A stretch of 47,702 bases of DNA from an uncultured Collinsella sp. (lineage in GTDB: Bacteria > Actinomycetota > Coriobacteriia > Coriobacteriales > Coriobacteriaceae): assembly GCA_902491915.1 (NCBI GenBank), contig CABUJL010000003.1:1-47702 (forward strand). Direction: 5' to 3'. The position numbers and the translations under genes were made by a program. The notes beneath the pieces were generated by a model. The model saw only the letters and a list, made by a program, of their open reading frames with translations, was not told where the DNA came from and made no database searches. This document shows positions 6,140 to 14,471 of the stretch, one piece after another; position 1 is the stretch's first letter, and each line of letters opens with the position of its first letter.

Positions 6140-7606
6140 CTAGAGACTCTTAATACGAGTGCCCGCGGCCGTATCCTCAATGGTGAGGCCCAGGTCCTTG
6201 AGCTGGTCGCGGATGGCGTCGGCCAGATCCCAGTTCTTGGCGGCACGGGCCTCGGCGCGGGCCTCGAGAATCTTGGCAGCAGCCTCGTCCACGTCGTCGC
6301 CCGTATAGGCAACCAGACCGGCGGCAACGCCCAGCAGACCCAGCGGCAGCTCGACCTTGGGCTCGGGAAGCTCAACGCCAAACGTATCGAGCAGCTCGGC
6401 CAGCGTATCGGCGGCAGCCAGGACTGCGGCCTTGTCGGCAGCATCGCCCGCCTGCTCCAGGTACTGGTTGCACTCGGTCACAAAGCCAAAGACAGCACCC
6501 ATGGCACCGGCGGTGTTAAAGTCGTCGTCCATGCACTCCTTAAAGGTGGCACGGGTCTCGGCGGCCTTGGCGGCAAACGCCTCGGATGCTGCCTCATCGG
6601 CATCGGCCGTCGCATGGTTCGCGGCCCAGCGCAGGTTCTCGACCGTACCGGCGATACGCGTGAGCGAGTTCTCGGCACCCTCCAGGCGCTCCCAAGAAAA
6701 GTCGAGCGGCGAGCGATAGCTCGTCTGCAGCATCAGCAGGCGCAGGGCGGCGGCGGAGTGCTGCTCGAGGACCTCGGCCAGCGTAAAGAAGTTGCCGAGC
6801 GACTTGGACATCTTCTCGCCGTCTACCAGCAGCATGCCCGTGTGCATCCAGGTGTTGGAGAAGCCCTGGTGCCAGGCGCAGGTGGCCTGAGCGCACTCGT
6901 TCTCGTGATGCGGGAAGGCAAGGTCGGAGCCGCCGCCGTGGATGTCGATCGGAGTGCCCAGGTAGCGATGCACCATGGCGGCGCACTCGGTGTGCCAACC
7001 GGGACGGCCCTCGCCCCAGGGGCTCGGCCAGCTGGGCTCGCCGGGCTTGGCGGCCTTCCACAGGGCAAAGTCGAGCGGGTCGTTCTTGTCCTCGTTCTCC
7101 TCGATGCGTGCGCCAACCATAAGGTCGTCGATGTTGCGGCCCGAGACCTGACCATAGCTGGGATCGCTGCGCACGGCAAAGTACACATCGCCGTTATCGG
7201 CTGCGTAAGCGTGGCCCTGCTCGATAAGCGTCTTGATCATGGCGATCATGGGGCCGATCTCCTTGGTGGCGCGGGGGCGCACATCGGGATCGAGCACGTT
7301 GGCGGCGCGCATGACGCCGATGAACTTGTCGGAGAACTCCGTCGCGACCTCGGCGGCCGTACGGCCCTGCTCGTTGGCGCGCTTGATGATCTTGTCGTCG
7401 ACATCGGTGAGGTTCTGGGCGAACGTGACCTCGTAACCGCTCGCGATGAGCCAGCGGCGAATCACGTCAAAGCTGATGAACGTACGGGCGTTGCCGATGT
7501 GGATGTTGTCGTAGACCGTGGGGCCGCACACGTACATGCGGACCTTGCCGGACTCGATGGGCTGGAACTCTTCCTTTTTATGGGTAGCGCTGTTGTAGAT
7601 ACGCAT
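6140..7606 (-). CDS. cysS: Cysteinyl-tRNA synthetase
   Basis: Class I aminoacyl-tRNA synthetase charging tRNA-Cys. The 488-residue chain shows CGPTVYDNIHIGNAR with zinc ligand Cys27 and the HIGH-equivalent HIGN (~36-39), WHTEC (Cys208), FPHHENE (His233, Glu237) and KMSKS (265-269). Together these give the full zinc site and both signature motifs. The C-terminal ~170 residues form the Ala-rich helical anticodon-binding region. The start ATG 7606 is preceded by AAGGAG, which lies inside the last codons of ispF only 3 bases upstream, so the two are coupled. Confidence 0.97.
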   Translation of the reverse strand: MRIYNSATHKKEEFQPIESGKVRMYVCGPTVYDNIHIGNARTFISFDVIRRWLIASGYEVTFAQNLTDVDDKIIKRANEQGRTAAEVATEFSDKFIGVMRAANVLDPDVRPRATKEIGPMIAMIKTLIEQGHAYAADNGDVYFAVRSDPSYGQVSGRNIDDLMVGARIEENEDKNDPLDFALWKAAKPGEPSWPSPWGEGRPGWHTECAAMVHRYLGTPIDIHGGGSDLAFPHHENECAQATCAWHQGFSNTWMHTGMLLVDGEKMSKSLGNFFTLAEVLEQHSAAALRLLMLQTSYRSPLDFSWERLEGAENSLTRIAGTVENLRWAANHATADADEAASEAFAAKAAETRATFKECMDDDFNTAGAMGAVFGFVTECNQYLEQAGDAADKAAVLAAADTLAELLDTFGVELPEPKVELPLGLLGVAAGLVAYTGDDVDEAAAKILEARAEARAAKNWDLADAIRDQLKDLGLTIEDTAAGTRIKSL

Positions 7607-7609
7607 TCG

Positions 7610-8104
7610 TTACTCCTTAACGGTTTTCTGTAGCAGGCAGACGGCCCAGGCGCCGATTCCCTCGCCCTGGCCTTCCCAACCGAGCTTTTCGGTCGTAGTG
7701 GCGGCGACGCCCACGTTTTCGACGTCAACGCCCAAGGCATGGGCAAGGTTGGCACGCATGGCATCGCGGTGTGGGGTGATCTTAGGCTGCTGGCAGGCAA
7801 TGGTGCAATCGGCATCGACAAACTCAAAGCCCAGCTCGCGCGCATAGTCCATCACGCGAGCGAGCAGCACCATCGAATCGGCACCCTCATAGGCGGGGTC
7901 GGTATCGGGGAATAGCTTGCCGATGTCTCCCCCGCGGCAGGCGCCCAGAATGGCGTCGGCCAAGGCGTGCGCGAGCACATCGGCATCCGAGTGGCCCAGC
8001 AGGCCGCGCTCGTAGGGAATGTCGACACCGCCGATGATACATCGACGCCCCTCCACCAGACGGTGGACGTCGTAGCCATGGCCAATGCGCAGGTTACTGA
8101 ACAT
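7610..8104 (-). CDS. ispF: 2-C-methyl-D-erythritol 2,4-cyclodiphosphate synthase
   Basis: Fifth enzyme of the MEP isoprenoid pathway, cyclising CDP-ME 2-phosphate to MEcPP. Residues IGHGYDVHRLVEG (N-terminus) carry the metal ligands Asp and His, GHSDADVLAHALADAI contains the second His, and the C-terminus has VGVAATTTEKLGWEGQGEGI. The start is placed at ATG 8104 because the protein then begins MFSNLRIGHGYD, giving the usual ~160 residues (164). A longer reading to 8137 would add 11 unlikely residues. It overlaps the ispD stop by 11 bases. Confidence 0.95.
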   Translation of the reverse strand: MFSNLRIGHGYDVHRLVEGRRCIIGGVDIPYERGLLGHSDADVLAHALADAILGACRGGDIGKLFPDTDPAYEGADSMVLLARVMDYARELGFEFVDADCTIACQQPKITPHRDAMRANLAHALGVDVENVGVAATTTEKLGWEGQGEGIGAWAVCLLQKTVKE

Positions 8105-8822
8105 GGGGAAGGTCCTCTCCCTCGGCCATGAGGCCAAGCAGAATCGCGGTTACGGGACGCAGGTCCTCGGGCACCGTCACCTTAAGGTTATCGCGCGGGC
8201 TCTGGACGCAGCGGACGCGCCCACCCATGCGCTCGACCAGCGACGAATCATCGGTGCCGATAAAGCCCTCGGCAATGGCTGCAGCATGGGCGCGCTTCAT
8301 AGCATCGACGCTAAAGATCTGCGGCGTCTGCGCTGCCCAGAAGAGCTCACGCGGCGGCGTCTCGACGATATTGTCGCCATCGACGATCTTGAGCGTGTCG
8401 ATCGCGGGCTGGCCGCACACGACACCGTCGAGCGAGCGGTCGCTCACGAGCACGTCGATAGCGTGGTCGATGGCCTCGGTCGTAATGAGCGGACGGGCGC
8501 CGTCGTGGATAGCGACATATTCGAAACCCGCCGGCACCGCGTGCACGCCGGCGCGGGTGGAATCCTGACGAGTATCGCCGGCATCGGCAAAGCTGATGGG
8601 CGTGTCATAGTCAAACGGGTCGATAGCCAAGCGGCGCATCTCGGCACGGCGCTCGGCAGGGCAAACCACGACGATATGGCCGACCTTGTCGCTACGATCG
8701 AACGCGCGGATGGACCAGCTCATGAGCGGACGGCCCGCCACGTTAACGAGCTGCTTGCCGCCGGGATTTCCAAAGCGCTGACCGCTGCCGCCGGCAACGA
8801 CCACGGCGCATACGGGCGCCAT
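8094..8822 (-). CDS. ispD: 2-C-methyl-D-erythritol 4-phosphate cytidylyltransferase
   Basis: Third MEP-pathway enzyme, forming CDP-ME from MEP and CTP. The 242-residue chain has the nucleotide-binding AVVVAGGSGQRFGNPGGKQL at the N-terminus, HDGARPLI in the middle, the AAQTPQIF segment and GTDDSSLVE near the end. All of these are family hallmarks. In the common form the first loop reads GxGxRxGxxxPKQ; here GGKQ replaces PKQ. The start ATG shares its A with the last base of the disA stop (TAATG). Together with ispF here and ispE at 28606 the window supplies three MEP steps. Confidence 0.95.
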   Translation of the reverse strand: MAPVCAVVVAGGSGQRFGNPGGKQLVNVAGRPLMSWSIRAFDRSDKVGHIVVVCPAERRAEMRRLAIDPFDYDTPISFADAGDTRQDSTRAGVHAVPAGFEYVAIHDGARPLITTEAIDHAIDVLVSDRSLDGVVCGQPAIDTLKIVDGDNIVETPPRELFWAAQTPQIFSVDAMKRAHAAAIAEGFIGTDDSSLVERMGGRVRCVQSPRDNLKVTVPEDLRPVTAILLGLMAEGEDLPHVQ

Positions 8823-9889
8823 TATGCGTTCCCCTGTTTGGTGCCCTTCATGCGGTACAGGGAGTCCGCAAGAATGGCAGGGTTGTTAACGCCAAAGTCG
8901 CCCAAGCGCTCCGGATCCTCGCTGATGTCGTCCATGAGCTCCTGCAGCGAGCCGTACTCGTCGACGATCTTCTCGGCCACGCCGTCACGCACGACGGACA
9001 CGCGGGAAAGCGTACGCAGGCCCAGCGGCGTCATGACAGAGTCCTCGTCCAGGTCGTCATAACCCAAAACCGCCGCCACGTGCTGCGGGTCGGACAGGTC
9101 CTTGGGCGTCATGCGGCTAAGCTCGGCGCGAATCTTCTCGGCGTTTGCCTCGGAGGAATCGCTCGCATAGTCGCGAATCATCAGGTCGTATTCGGTATCC
9201 ATACTGGAGCCAGCAAGCTGCTCGAGCTGCATCTGCACGAGCTTGCCCTGGTTACCCAGCTTGACAATGCAATCCTTAAGCTCGGTCTTTGCCTGCTGCA
9301 TAATCTCGAAGCTCGAGAAGATGCCGGTAATGTCGGCGAGCGTGACGTAGTCGTCGAGCTCGAGGGCCGTCAGGCGCAGCAGGGAGCGATCGAGCGACTG
9401 ACGGGTAGTCTGGAGCGTGGCGACGAGCTGGTTGACCGAGCTCATGATGGTGGTGACGGGCTGGATCTCGTAGCTCTTGCCGTGGACGTATACGTTGACG
9501 ACGGCACGACGAGCCGAAACCGAGATCACGATGGCGTCGGTGAGCACCGACATGCGAGCGGCAGTACGGTGACGCATGCCCGTCTCACTCGTGGCGAGCG
9601 AGGGATCGGGATTGAGGTGGAAGTTGGCGCGCAGGATCTGGGTGAGGTCGCCGTCGATGACGATGGCGCCGTCCATCTTGGAAAGCTCGAACAGACGGTT
9701 CGAGGTAAACGAAATGTTGAGCGGGAAGCCGTCGTTACCGGCAGCGAGCACGTTTTCGGTGTCGCCGACGCAGATAAGGGCGCCCAGGTGACCGGCAATA
9801 ATCATGTCGAGGGCGGTGCGGATCGGCTGGCCAGGTGCCGTCAGGCGAATGGCCTGTTCCATACGCTTTTGCAGCTCGTTCTTATCCAA
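8822..9889 (-). CDS. disA: Diadenylate cyclase, DNA-integrity scanning protein DisA
   Basis: DisA makes cyclic di-AMP from two ATP and scans DNA for branched structures. Residues 1-150 form the DAC domain with the catalytic DGA (73-75) and RHRTA (106-110) motifs. A helical linker follows. The C-terminal third, ending in SRVSVVRDGVAEKIVDEYGS with LGDFGVNNPAIL, is a RuvA-like helix-hairpin-helix DNA-binding region. The length of 355 is typical. No ATG fits; the start is TTG 9889, with GGGAG seven bases upstream. It heads the cluster that runs to yacP. Confidence 0.95.
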   Translation of the reverse strand: MDKNELQKRMEQAIRLTAPGQPIRTALDMIIAGHLGALICVGDTENVLAAGNDGFPLNISFTSNRLFELSKMDGAIVIDGDLTQILRANFHLNPDPSLATSETGMRHRTAARMSVLTDAIVISVSARRAVVNVYVHGKSYEIQPVTTIMSSVNQLVATLQTTRQSLDRSLLRLTALELDDYVTLADITGIFSSFEIMQQAKTELKDCIVKLGNQGKLVQMQLEQLAGSSMDTEYDLMIRDYASDSSEANAEKIRAELSRMTPKDLSDPQHVAAVLGYDDLDEDSVMTPLGLRTLSRVSVVRDGVAEKIVDEYGSLQELMDDISEDPERLGDFGVNNPAILADSLYRMKGTKQGNA

Positions 9890-10046
9890 GGCATCGCTCC
9901 CATCGTATACGCTCCATAAACGTCAATAAGTTTCTCACGGTTTGCCCCTGTGACGCCCGCAAAATCCGATGCTTACAGAATGAGCGAACACAGCTGAGAG
10001 CCCCAATCCAAATGAGCTGCTTATGTGGTAGCATCGGGATTCGCAT

Positions 10047-10150
10047 AAATGAGGGAGTAGTCGCGTGATCGGGTTCGCCTCCGGTGGCGCGGCAAGTCAA
10101 CACACTGGCCGATGCGGCCTGGCTTGCCTTAATGAACGAGACTCGTGGCT
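10047..10150 (+). ncRNA. yybP-ykoY manganese riboswitch aptamer
   Basis: Upstream of mntP the leader contains GAGGGAGTAG (10051-10060) and, about 70 bases later, CTTAATGAACGAGAC (10128-10142). These match the two conserved loops (GGGGAGUA and the GAAC..AGAC side) that form the Mn2+-binding pocket of yybP-ykoY RNAs. Pairing stems such as GGCAAG/CTTGCC lie between them. An extended -10-like TGGTAGCAT at 10026-10034 could start the transcript. The family commonly controls mntP-type exporters, switching them on when Mn2+ is high. Confidence 0.85.
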
Positions 10151-10183
10151 GTGCGCGCAACGCGTACGCCACGGGTCTTTTTT
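10140..10183 (+). terminator. Riboswitch expression-platform terminator
   Basis: GACTCGTGGC (10140-10149) pairs with GCCACGGGTC (10168-10177, one G-T pair) and is followed by six T. The 5' arm starts inside the conserved aptamer segment AACGAGAC. Aptamer closing and terminator formation should therefore be mutually exclusive, as in transcriptional ON switches. Confidence 0.85.
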
Positions 10184-10236
10184 GTTACTCCCCCAAGAGG
10201 TACACGCGGGCCCGCCCGCAGAGAGGGAGCCAGACT

Positions 10237-10815
10237 ATGGGACTCGCAGAGCTCGTGTTGCTCGCCGTTGGCCTTTCGATGGACGCCTTTGCCGTTTCCA
10301 TCTGCAAGGGTCTCGGCATGAAGAAGATCAACCTTAAAGTCGCCGTGGTGCTCGGCCTGTTCTTTGGCGGCTTTCAGGCCGGCATGCCCGTAATCGGATG
10401 GGCGCTTGGCAGTCAATTCATGGGCATCATCGGACCCATCGACCATTGGATCGCCTTTATCCTTTTGGCCTTCATCGGCGGCAAAATGCTGTGGGAGGCC
10501 TTTACCGAAGACGAGGACGAAGGCGACGGCAAGGATGCCGAAAAGATTGACCTGGGCGAGTACCTGATCCTCGCCATCGCCACCTCAATCGACGCCCTGG
10601 CCGTGGGCATCTCATTTGCGGCGCTCTCGGTTTACATCGTTCCCGCTGTATCGCTTATCGGCGTCACAACGTTTATCTTCTCCGTCGCCGGCGTAGCGAT
10701 CGGTCACACCTTTGGCGCGCGCTACGAAAAACCCGCCACCATCGTGGGTGGCGTCGTGCTCATCCTCATCGGGCTCAAGATTCTGCTGGAACACTTGGGG
10801 GTTTTGGCGCCGTAA
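10237..10815 (+). CDS. mntP: Manganese efflux pump MntP
   Basis: A 192-residue six-helix membrane exporter of the MntP family that removes excess Mn2+. The two halves each carry the family signature: GLSMDAFAVSICKG (residues ~12-25) and ATSIDALAVGISFA (~118-131). Their membrane-embedded Asp residues are needed for transport. A cytoplasmic acidic loop (EDEDEGDGKDAEK) separates them. The start ATG 10237 with GGGAG nine bases upstream is preferred over upstream in-frame starts, which lie inside the riboswitch. Control by the Mn2+ riboswitch just upstream fits the function. Confidence 0.95.
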   Translation: MGLAELVLLAVGLSMDAFAVSICKGLGMKKINLKVAVVLGLFFGGFQAGMPVIGWALGSQFMGIIGPIDHWIAFILLAFIGGKMLWEAFTEDEDEGDGKDAEKIDLGEYLILAIATSIDALAVGISFAALSVYIVPAVSLIGVTTFIFSVAGVAIGHTFGARYEKPATIVGGVVLILIGLKILLEHLGVLAP

Positions 10816-10843
10816 AACACCCTTCAAAACTATACGTCCGGGC

Positions 10844-10877
10844 AAGGCCTCATGCAGAGTTTTGCATGAGGCCTTTT
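10844..10877 (+). terminator. mntP terminator overlapping a hipB operator-like copy
   Basis: AAGGCCTCATGCA (10844-10856) pairs perfectly with 10863-10875 around a 6-base loop and is followed by T residues. The stem-loop contains TGCAGAGTTTTGCAT (10853-10867), which differs at one base from the operator arm TGCAGACTTTTGCAT used downstream in front of hipB. Confidence 0.8.
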
Positions 10878-10878
10878 C

Positions 10879-10921
10879 GTGCAGACTTTTGCATGTCATA
10901 CTGATATGCAAAAGTCTGCAC
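10879..10921. promoter_or_regulatory. Inverted-repeat operator of the hipBA module
   Basis: GTGCAGACTTTTGCAT (10879-10894) and its exact reverse complement (10906-10921) flank an 11-base spacer. The right arm ends 3 bases before the AGGAG of hipB. With the related copy in the mntP terminator there are three sites in 70 bp. HipB-type proteins bind such dyads and repress their own operon, so autoregulation is the natural reading. Confidence 0.8.
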
Positions 10922-10935
10922 GTTAGGAGATCGAC

Positions 10936-11367
10936 GTGGGTACCCTTCCCATCACCACACCGCGCCAAGCTGGCATCTACGTGCACCAGGCACGCGAGGC
11001 TCAGGACCTCACCCGTGCCGCCCTCGCTAAAAAGGCCGGTGTTTCGGAGCGCCTGCTCGCATCGCTCGAGCTGGGAGATGCCACGGGCATTCGGCTCGAC
11101 AAGCTGCTGACCGTCTTTAACGCACTCGGCATAGGTCTCTTTGCGCAAAGCGATAACGACTCCATCGCATCGCCCTCCGAACATCCGACGACGATAGCGG
11201 ACCTCCCCATCGCGAACTCGAATGCCCTGCCAAAGCCAAGCGTAGGCAGACGACCCGCTCGACAAGGAACGCCATCTTCCTATGGTGCCTTGCTGGCCCA
11301 AATCGCAGGCGAGCAAGGCCTTTCCGGCACTTCAGACCTCTCCTTTGGCTGTAAGGTTGTGAAATAA
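10936..11367 (+). CDS. HipB-like antitoxin, 143 aa
   Basis: An N-terminal Xre/HipB helix-turn-helix (residues ~8-70: AGIYVHQAREAQDLTRAALA, KKAGVSERLLASLELGDATG, LDKLLTVFNALGIGLF) is followed by a ~75-residue Ser/Pro-rich, probably disordered tail. Classical HipB is ~88 residues, so the tail is extra; it may contact HipA or be a proteolysis target. The start is GTG 10936 with AGGAG six bases upstream. The gene abuts hipA: the stop TAA at 11365-11367 directly precedes ATG 11368, a typical toxin-antitoxin arrangement. Confidence 0.85.
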   Translation: MGTLPITTPRQAGIYVHQAREAQDLTRAALAKKAGVSERLLASLELGDATGIRLDKLLTVFNALGIGLFAQSDNDSIASPSEHPTTIADLPIANSNALPKPSVGRRPARQGTPSSYGALLAQIAGEQGLSGTSDLSFGCKVVK

Positions 11368-12672
11368 ATGGCAGAAATGGAGCTTGCGACCCTCATTTGT
11401 GGCGAAATCGCCGGCACTCTCCGGCAAGACGAGCATGGACTCTGCAGCTTTGTATACGCCCCAACCTATCGCGGAGCACCGCTATCGTTAACAATGCCGC
11501 TTTCCAATCGCACATATGGCCATAACATCGTCCGCCCGTTCCTATTTGGCCTTTTGCCCGACAGCCAAGAGCAGCGTCGCGCTATTGCCGCCGAGCATGA
11601 CGTTGCATCCAACAACCCCGTCGCCCTCTTGTGCCATATCGGTCTTGACTGCGCGGGGGCCGTTCAGTTTTGTCGAGCCGATCAATTAGATGCCGCCCGC
11701 GGCAGGGTCTCAGCATACCGCCCGCTTACCAATTCTCAAATCGCTCACAAGCTCAAAGCAATTCGCGATGACGAAAGAGAAACATGGATGGGCTCCAACG
11801 AAAGCTGGTCCCTGGGCGGCAACCAAGGCAAATTTGCACTAGCTTGGCATGATGGACAATGGTGCGAATGTCTAGGGTCATCCCCCACTACCCATATCTT
11901 CAAAAATGGTGTCGTTGGGTTCAAACATCAGGCCTTAAACGAATTCGTCTGCATGAAAACGGCTCGGCGTGTTGGCATTCCAACTGCCAACGTCTCCTAT
12001 TGCACATTTGAAGACGAAGCCGCGCTCGTCGTTGAACGGTACGACAGAATGGTCAATAGCAGCGGAAAAATCGAAAGGCTGCATCAGGAGGACTTTTGCC
12101 AGGCGCTCGGTGTATTGCCAACCCAGAAATACACCGCCGACGGAGGACCAACTACACGAGACATCCAAGAACGACTGATTAACACAGTCCCCCACCACAT
12201 GAATCTTGTGCTTTTTACCTATATGTTGTTCTATAACGCCATTATCGGAGCGCCCGACGCACACGCTAAAAACTACTCGCTCATCCTAGGCAAAGGCACA
12301 AACGCGGCGCTCGCACCCATGTACGATGTCGCATCGGGCTTAGCATACGAACGCATGCGGCGAAAAGCGCGCCTTGCCATGAGCGTTGGCGGCGAGAACC
12401 GTGTGGGACGCATCGGTCCAGGCGCTATCCGCCGATACCACGGTATGGACGACCCCGCGCTGGAGGCGGCGCTCACCGATGCCGGGCTATCCGAGAAGTT
12501 TTGCTTTGCGACCATGATGGACCTCGCCTACGAGGTACCCATTTGCATGGAAGAGGTCATGGACGAATACGCCGACCTGCCCGGCATGGCGGACCTGCGC
12601 GAGCATATGCTCGGCCCCGTCCGCGAAAACTGCCAGCGCGCCCTCGACCTCATCAAGGCGGATATGGGCTAG
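11368..12672 (+). CDS. hipA: HipA-like serine/threonine kinase toxin
   Basis: A 434-residue HipA kinase. It shows the N-terminal HipA subdomain (LPDSQEQRR, the HIGLDCAGAVQF segment), the nucleotide loop SLGGNQGKFAL (~150), VERYDR (~225), CQALGVLPTQKY, the catalytic-loop DAHAKNYSL (~296) and the metal-binding YDVASG (~318). All kinase landmarks appear intact, so the protein should be active. E. coli HipA phosphorylates glutamyl-tRNA synthetase and induces dormancy; other HipA relatives use other targets, so the substrate here is open. It is paired with the HipB-like gene directly upstream. Confidence 0.9.
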   Translation: MAEMELATLICGEIAGTLRQDEHGLCSFVYAPTYRGAPLSLTMPLSNRTYGHNIVRPFLFGLLPDSQEQRRAIAAEHDVASNNPVALLCHIGLDCAGAVQFCRADQLDAARGRVSAYRPLTNSQIAHKLKAIRDDERETWMGSNESWSLGGNQGKFALAWHDGQWCECLGSSPTTHIFKNGVVGFKHQALNEFVCMKTARRVGIPTANVSYCTFEDEAALVVERYDRMVNSSGKIERLHQEDFCQALGVLPTQKYTADGGPTTRDIQERLINTVPHHMNLVLFTYMLFYNAIIGAPDAHAKNYSLILGKGTNAALAPMYDVASGLAYERMRRKARLAMSVGGENRVGRIGPGAIRRYHGMDDPALEAALTDAGLSEKFCFATMMDLAYEVPICMEEVMDEYADLPGMADLREHMLGPVRENCQRALDLIKADMG

Positions 12673-12703
12673 ACGCCAACCAATTTCCCATTTCTTAAAA
12701 GAA

Positions 12704-12744
12704 GAGAGGGGGCACCCGTCGCAAAAGCTCGGGTGCCCCCTCTC
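12704..12744. terminator. Shared terminator between hipA and pepD
   Basis: GAGAGGGGGCACCCG (12704-12718) pairs perfectly with 12730-12744. Between convergent genes, it can serve both; the T-rich flank (TTCTTTT) is on the minus-strand, pepD side. Confidence 0.8.
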
Positions 12745-12799
12745 GTAATGCCATTTGCAATCCGCTAGCACGTGGCTCGGACTGCTGCTAGCGCAACCT

Positions 12800-14257
12800 T
12801 TACGCAGCGAGGCGCTTGAGGACGTCGATGAGCAGCTCGTAGAAGCGCTCGGCAGAAGCGAGCTCCATGCTCTCGTCCGGGGTATGGACATCGGAGAGCG
12901 TCGGGCCCACGGCGATGGCGTCCAGGCCGTGCAGGGCCTCGGCAAACAGACCGCACTCAAGGCCGGCGTGGATGGACTCAATGCGCAGCTCGGAGCCAAA
13001 GAGCTCGCGATAGCTCTCGACAAAGACGTCGCGGACCGGCGAATGCTCAGCATAGCTCCAGCCGGGATACTCGAACTCAAACTTAGCGTCGAAGCCCAGG
13101 ACATCGGCAAGCGTCTGCAGACGATCCTTGAACTCGTTCTGCAGCGAGGTGATCGAAGAGCGCGGGGACAGCATGATCTTGACCTCGTCGTCAGAAGTGG
13201 CAACCACACCGATGTTGGAGGAAACCTCGACGGAGCCGTCGGTGGCGACGTTGCGTCGAATCACGCCGTTAGGGGCAAGACGCAGGGCGCGGATGAGGGC
13301 AAGCGCGGACTTCTGGTCCATGGCCTCGACCTCGGCGTCGTCGGCAATTTCGACGGTGCAGGTAAAGCCGGGGTCGAAGACTTCGAGCTCGGCAGTGACG
13401 TCGGCGATGATGCCCTTTGCGATCTGGGCCGCGGCCTCGGCGGCAGCATGGTCGGCGTAGACCAGAACAGCCTTGCACTCACGGTTGATGGCGTTGTCCT
13501 TGGTGCCGCCGTTGAAGCTGACGATGGCGGGCTCGCCGGCGACCATCAGACGGTCGACGATGCGGGCCATGATGAGGTTGCCGTTGCCGCGCTCCAGGTG
13601 GATATCGCTGCCGGAGTGACCACCCAGCAGGCCGGAGATGTCGAGCGTGAGGGTGCTGCCGGTCTTGTGCTCGCGCACGATCGGGCAGGTGTAGGTAACG
13701 ACGACGCCGCCGGCGCAGCTGACGGTGGCCACGCCCTCCTCCTCGGAATCGAGGTTGATCATGGTGCGGGCGCTAATCTGGGACTTGTCGAGCGTCTCGG
13801 CGCCGACCAGGCCAGTCTCCTCGTCGGTGGTGAATACGCACTCGAGGGCCGGATGGGCAATCGAATCGTCGTTGAGTACGGTAAGCATAAGCGCGACGGC
13901 GATACCGTTGTCAGCGCCCAGCGTAGTACCGTTAGCGGTGAGGACGCCGTCCTTGACGACCAGGTCGATACCATCGGTCGTGAAGTCGTGCTCAACGGAG
14001 CCCAACTTGTCGCACACCATATCGATGTGGCCCTGCAGCATTACGGTCGGGGCATTCTCGGCGCCGGCAGATGCGGGCTTGCGAATGATGACGTTGTAGA
14101 CCTCGTCCTGATAAACGTCGAGACCGCGCTCCTTGGCAAACGCGACCAGGAAATCGCTGATGCCCTTCTCGTTGCCAGACCCACGGGGGATCGCGCTGAC
14201 CTCCTCAAAGAAATGGAACAGCTGGGCGGGCTCGTAGCCGGTAATCTTGTAGTCCAT
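12800..14257 (-). CDS. pepD: Aminoacyl-histidine dipeptidase, M20C family
   Basis: A 485-residue cytosolic Zn-dependent peptidase cleaving Xaa-His and other dipeptides. The protein shows FFEEVSAIPRGSGNEKGISDF at the N-terminus, the metal-binding LQGHIDMVCDK (His and Asp), TTDEETGLVGA (catalytic Glu) and NLDSEEEG. The lid domain follows, containing GLLGGHSGSDIHLERGN, and finally IHAGLECGLF. The start ATG 14257 has AAGGAGG four bases upstream; the frame is open further upstream but the translation there is not family-like. It is a single gene between clpC and the convergent hipA. Confidence 0.93.
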   Translation of the reverse strand: MDYKITGYEPAQLFHFFEEVSAIPRGSGNEKGISDFLVAFAKERGLDVYQDEVYNVIIRKPASAGAENAPTVMLQGHIDMVCDKLGSVEHDFTTDGIDLVVKDGVLTANGTTLGADNGIAVALMLTVLNDDSIAHPALECVFTTDEETGLVGAETLDKSQISARTMINLDSEEEGVATVSCAGGVVVTYTCPIVREHKTGSTLTLDISGLLGGHSGSDIHLERGNGNLIMARIVDRLMVAGEPAIVSFNGGTKDNAINRECKAVLVYADHAAAEAAAQIAKGIIADVTAELEVFDPGFTCTVEIADDAEVEAMDQKSALALIRALRLAPNGVIRRNVATDGSVEVSSNIGVVATSDDEVKIMLSPRSSITSLQNEFKDRLQTLADVLGFDAKFEFEYPGWSYAEHSPVRDVFVESYRELFGSELRIESIHAGLECGLFAEALHGLDAIAVGPTLSDVHTPDESMELASAERFYELLIDVLKRLAA

Positions 14258-14414
14258 GGTGCCTCCTTGGCGCAACTGGTTAGACAGTAAGACATGCGAC
14301 TTGTATATTCCCAGACTTTGCGTGCATAAACCAGTCGAAAACGCCGAGCGCCCTCGCATCATCGGCTAACGGTGGACCGTATAGCGTAACGGTCACAACT
14401 TCCGCAGCTCTACA

Positions 14415-14446
14415 AATCGAGGCGCCCTTTCCGGAGCGCCTCGATT
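14415..14446 (-). terminator. Hairpin downstream of clpC
   Basis: AATCGAGGCGC (14415-14425) and GCGCCTCGATT (14436-14446) form an 11-bp stem 26 bases after the clpC stop. The T-tract on the minus strand is short, so termination strength is uncertain. Confidence 0.6.
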
Positions 14447-14471
14447 GCGCGTATCAAATTGTCGCCACGCC

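Noticed and set aside
6074..7633. 519-codon plus-strand frame opposite cysS
   Set aside because: Shadow of cysS; no ribosome-binding site context or motif.
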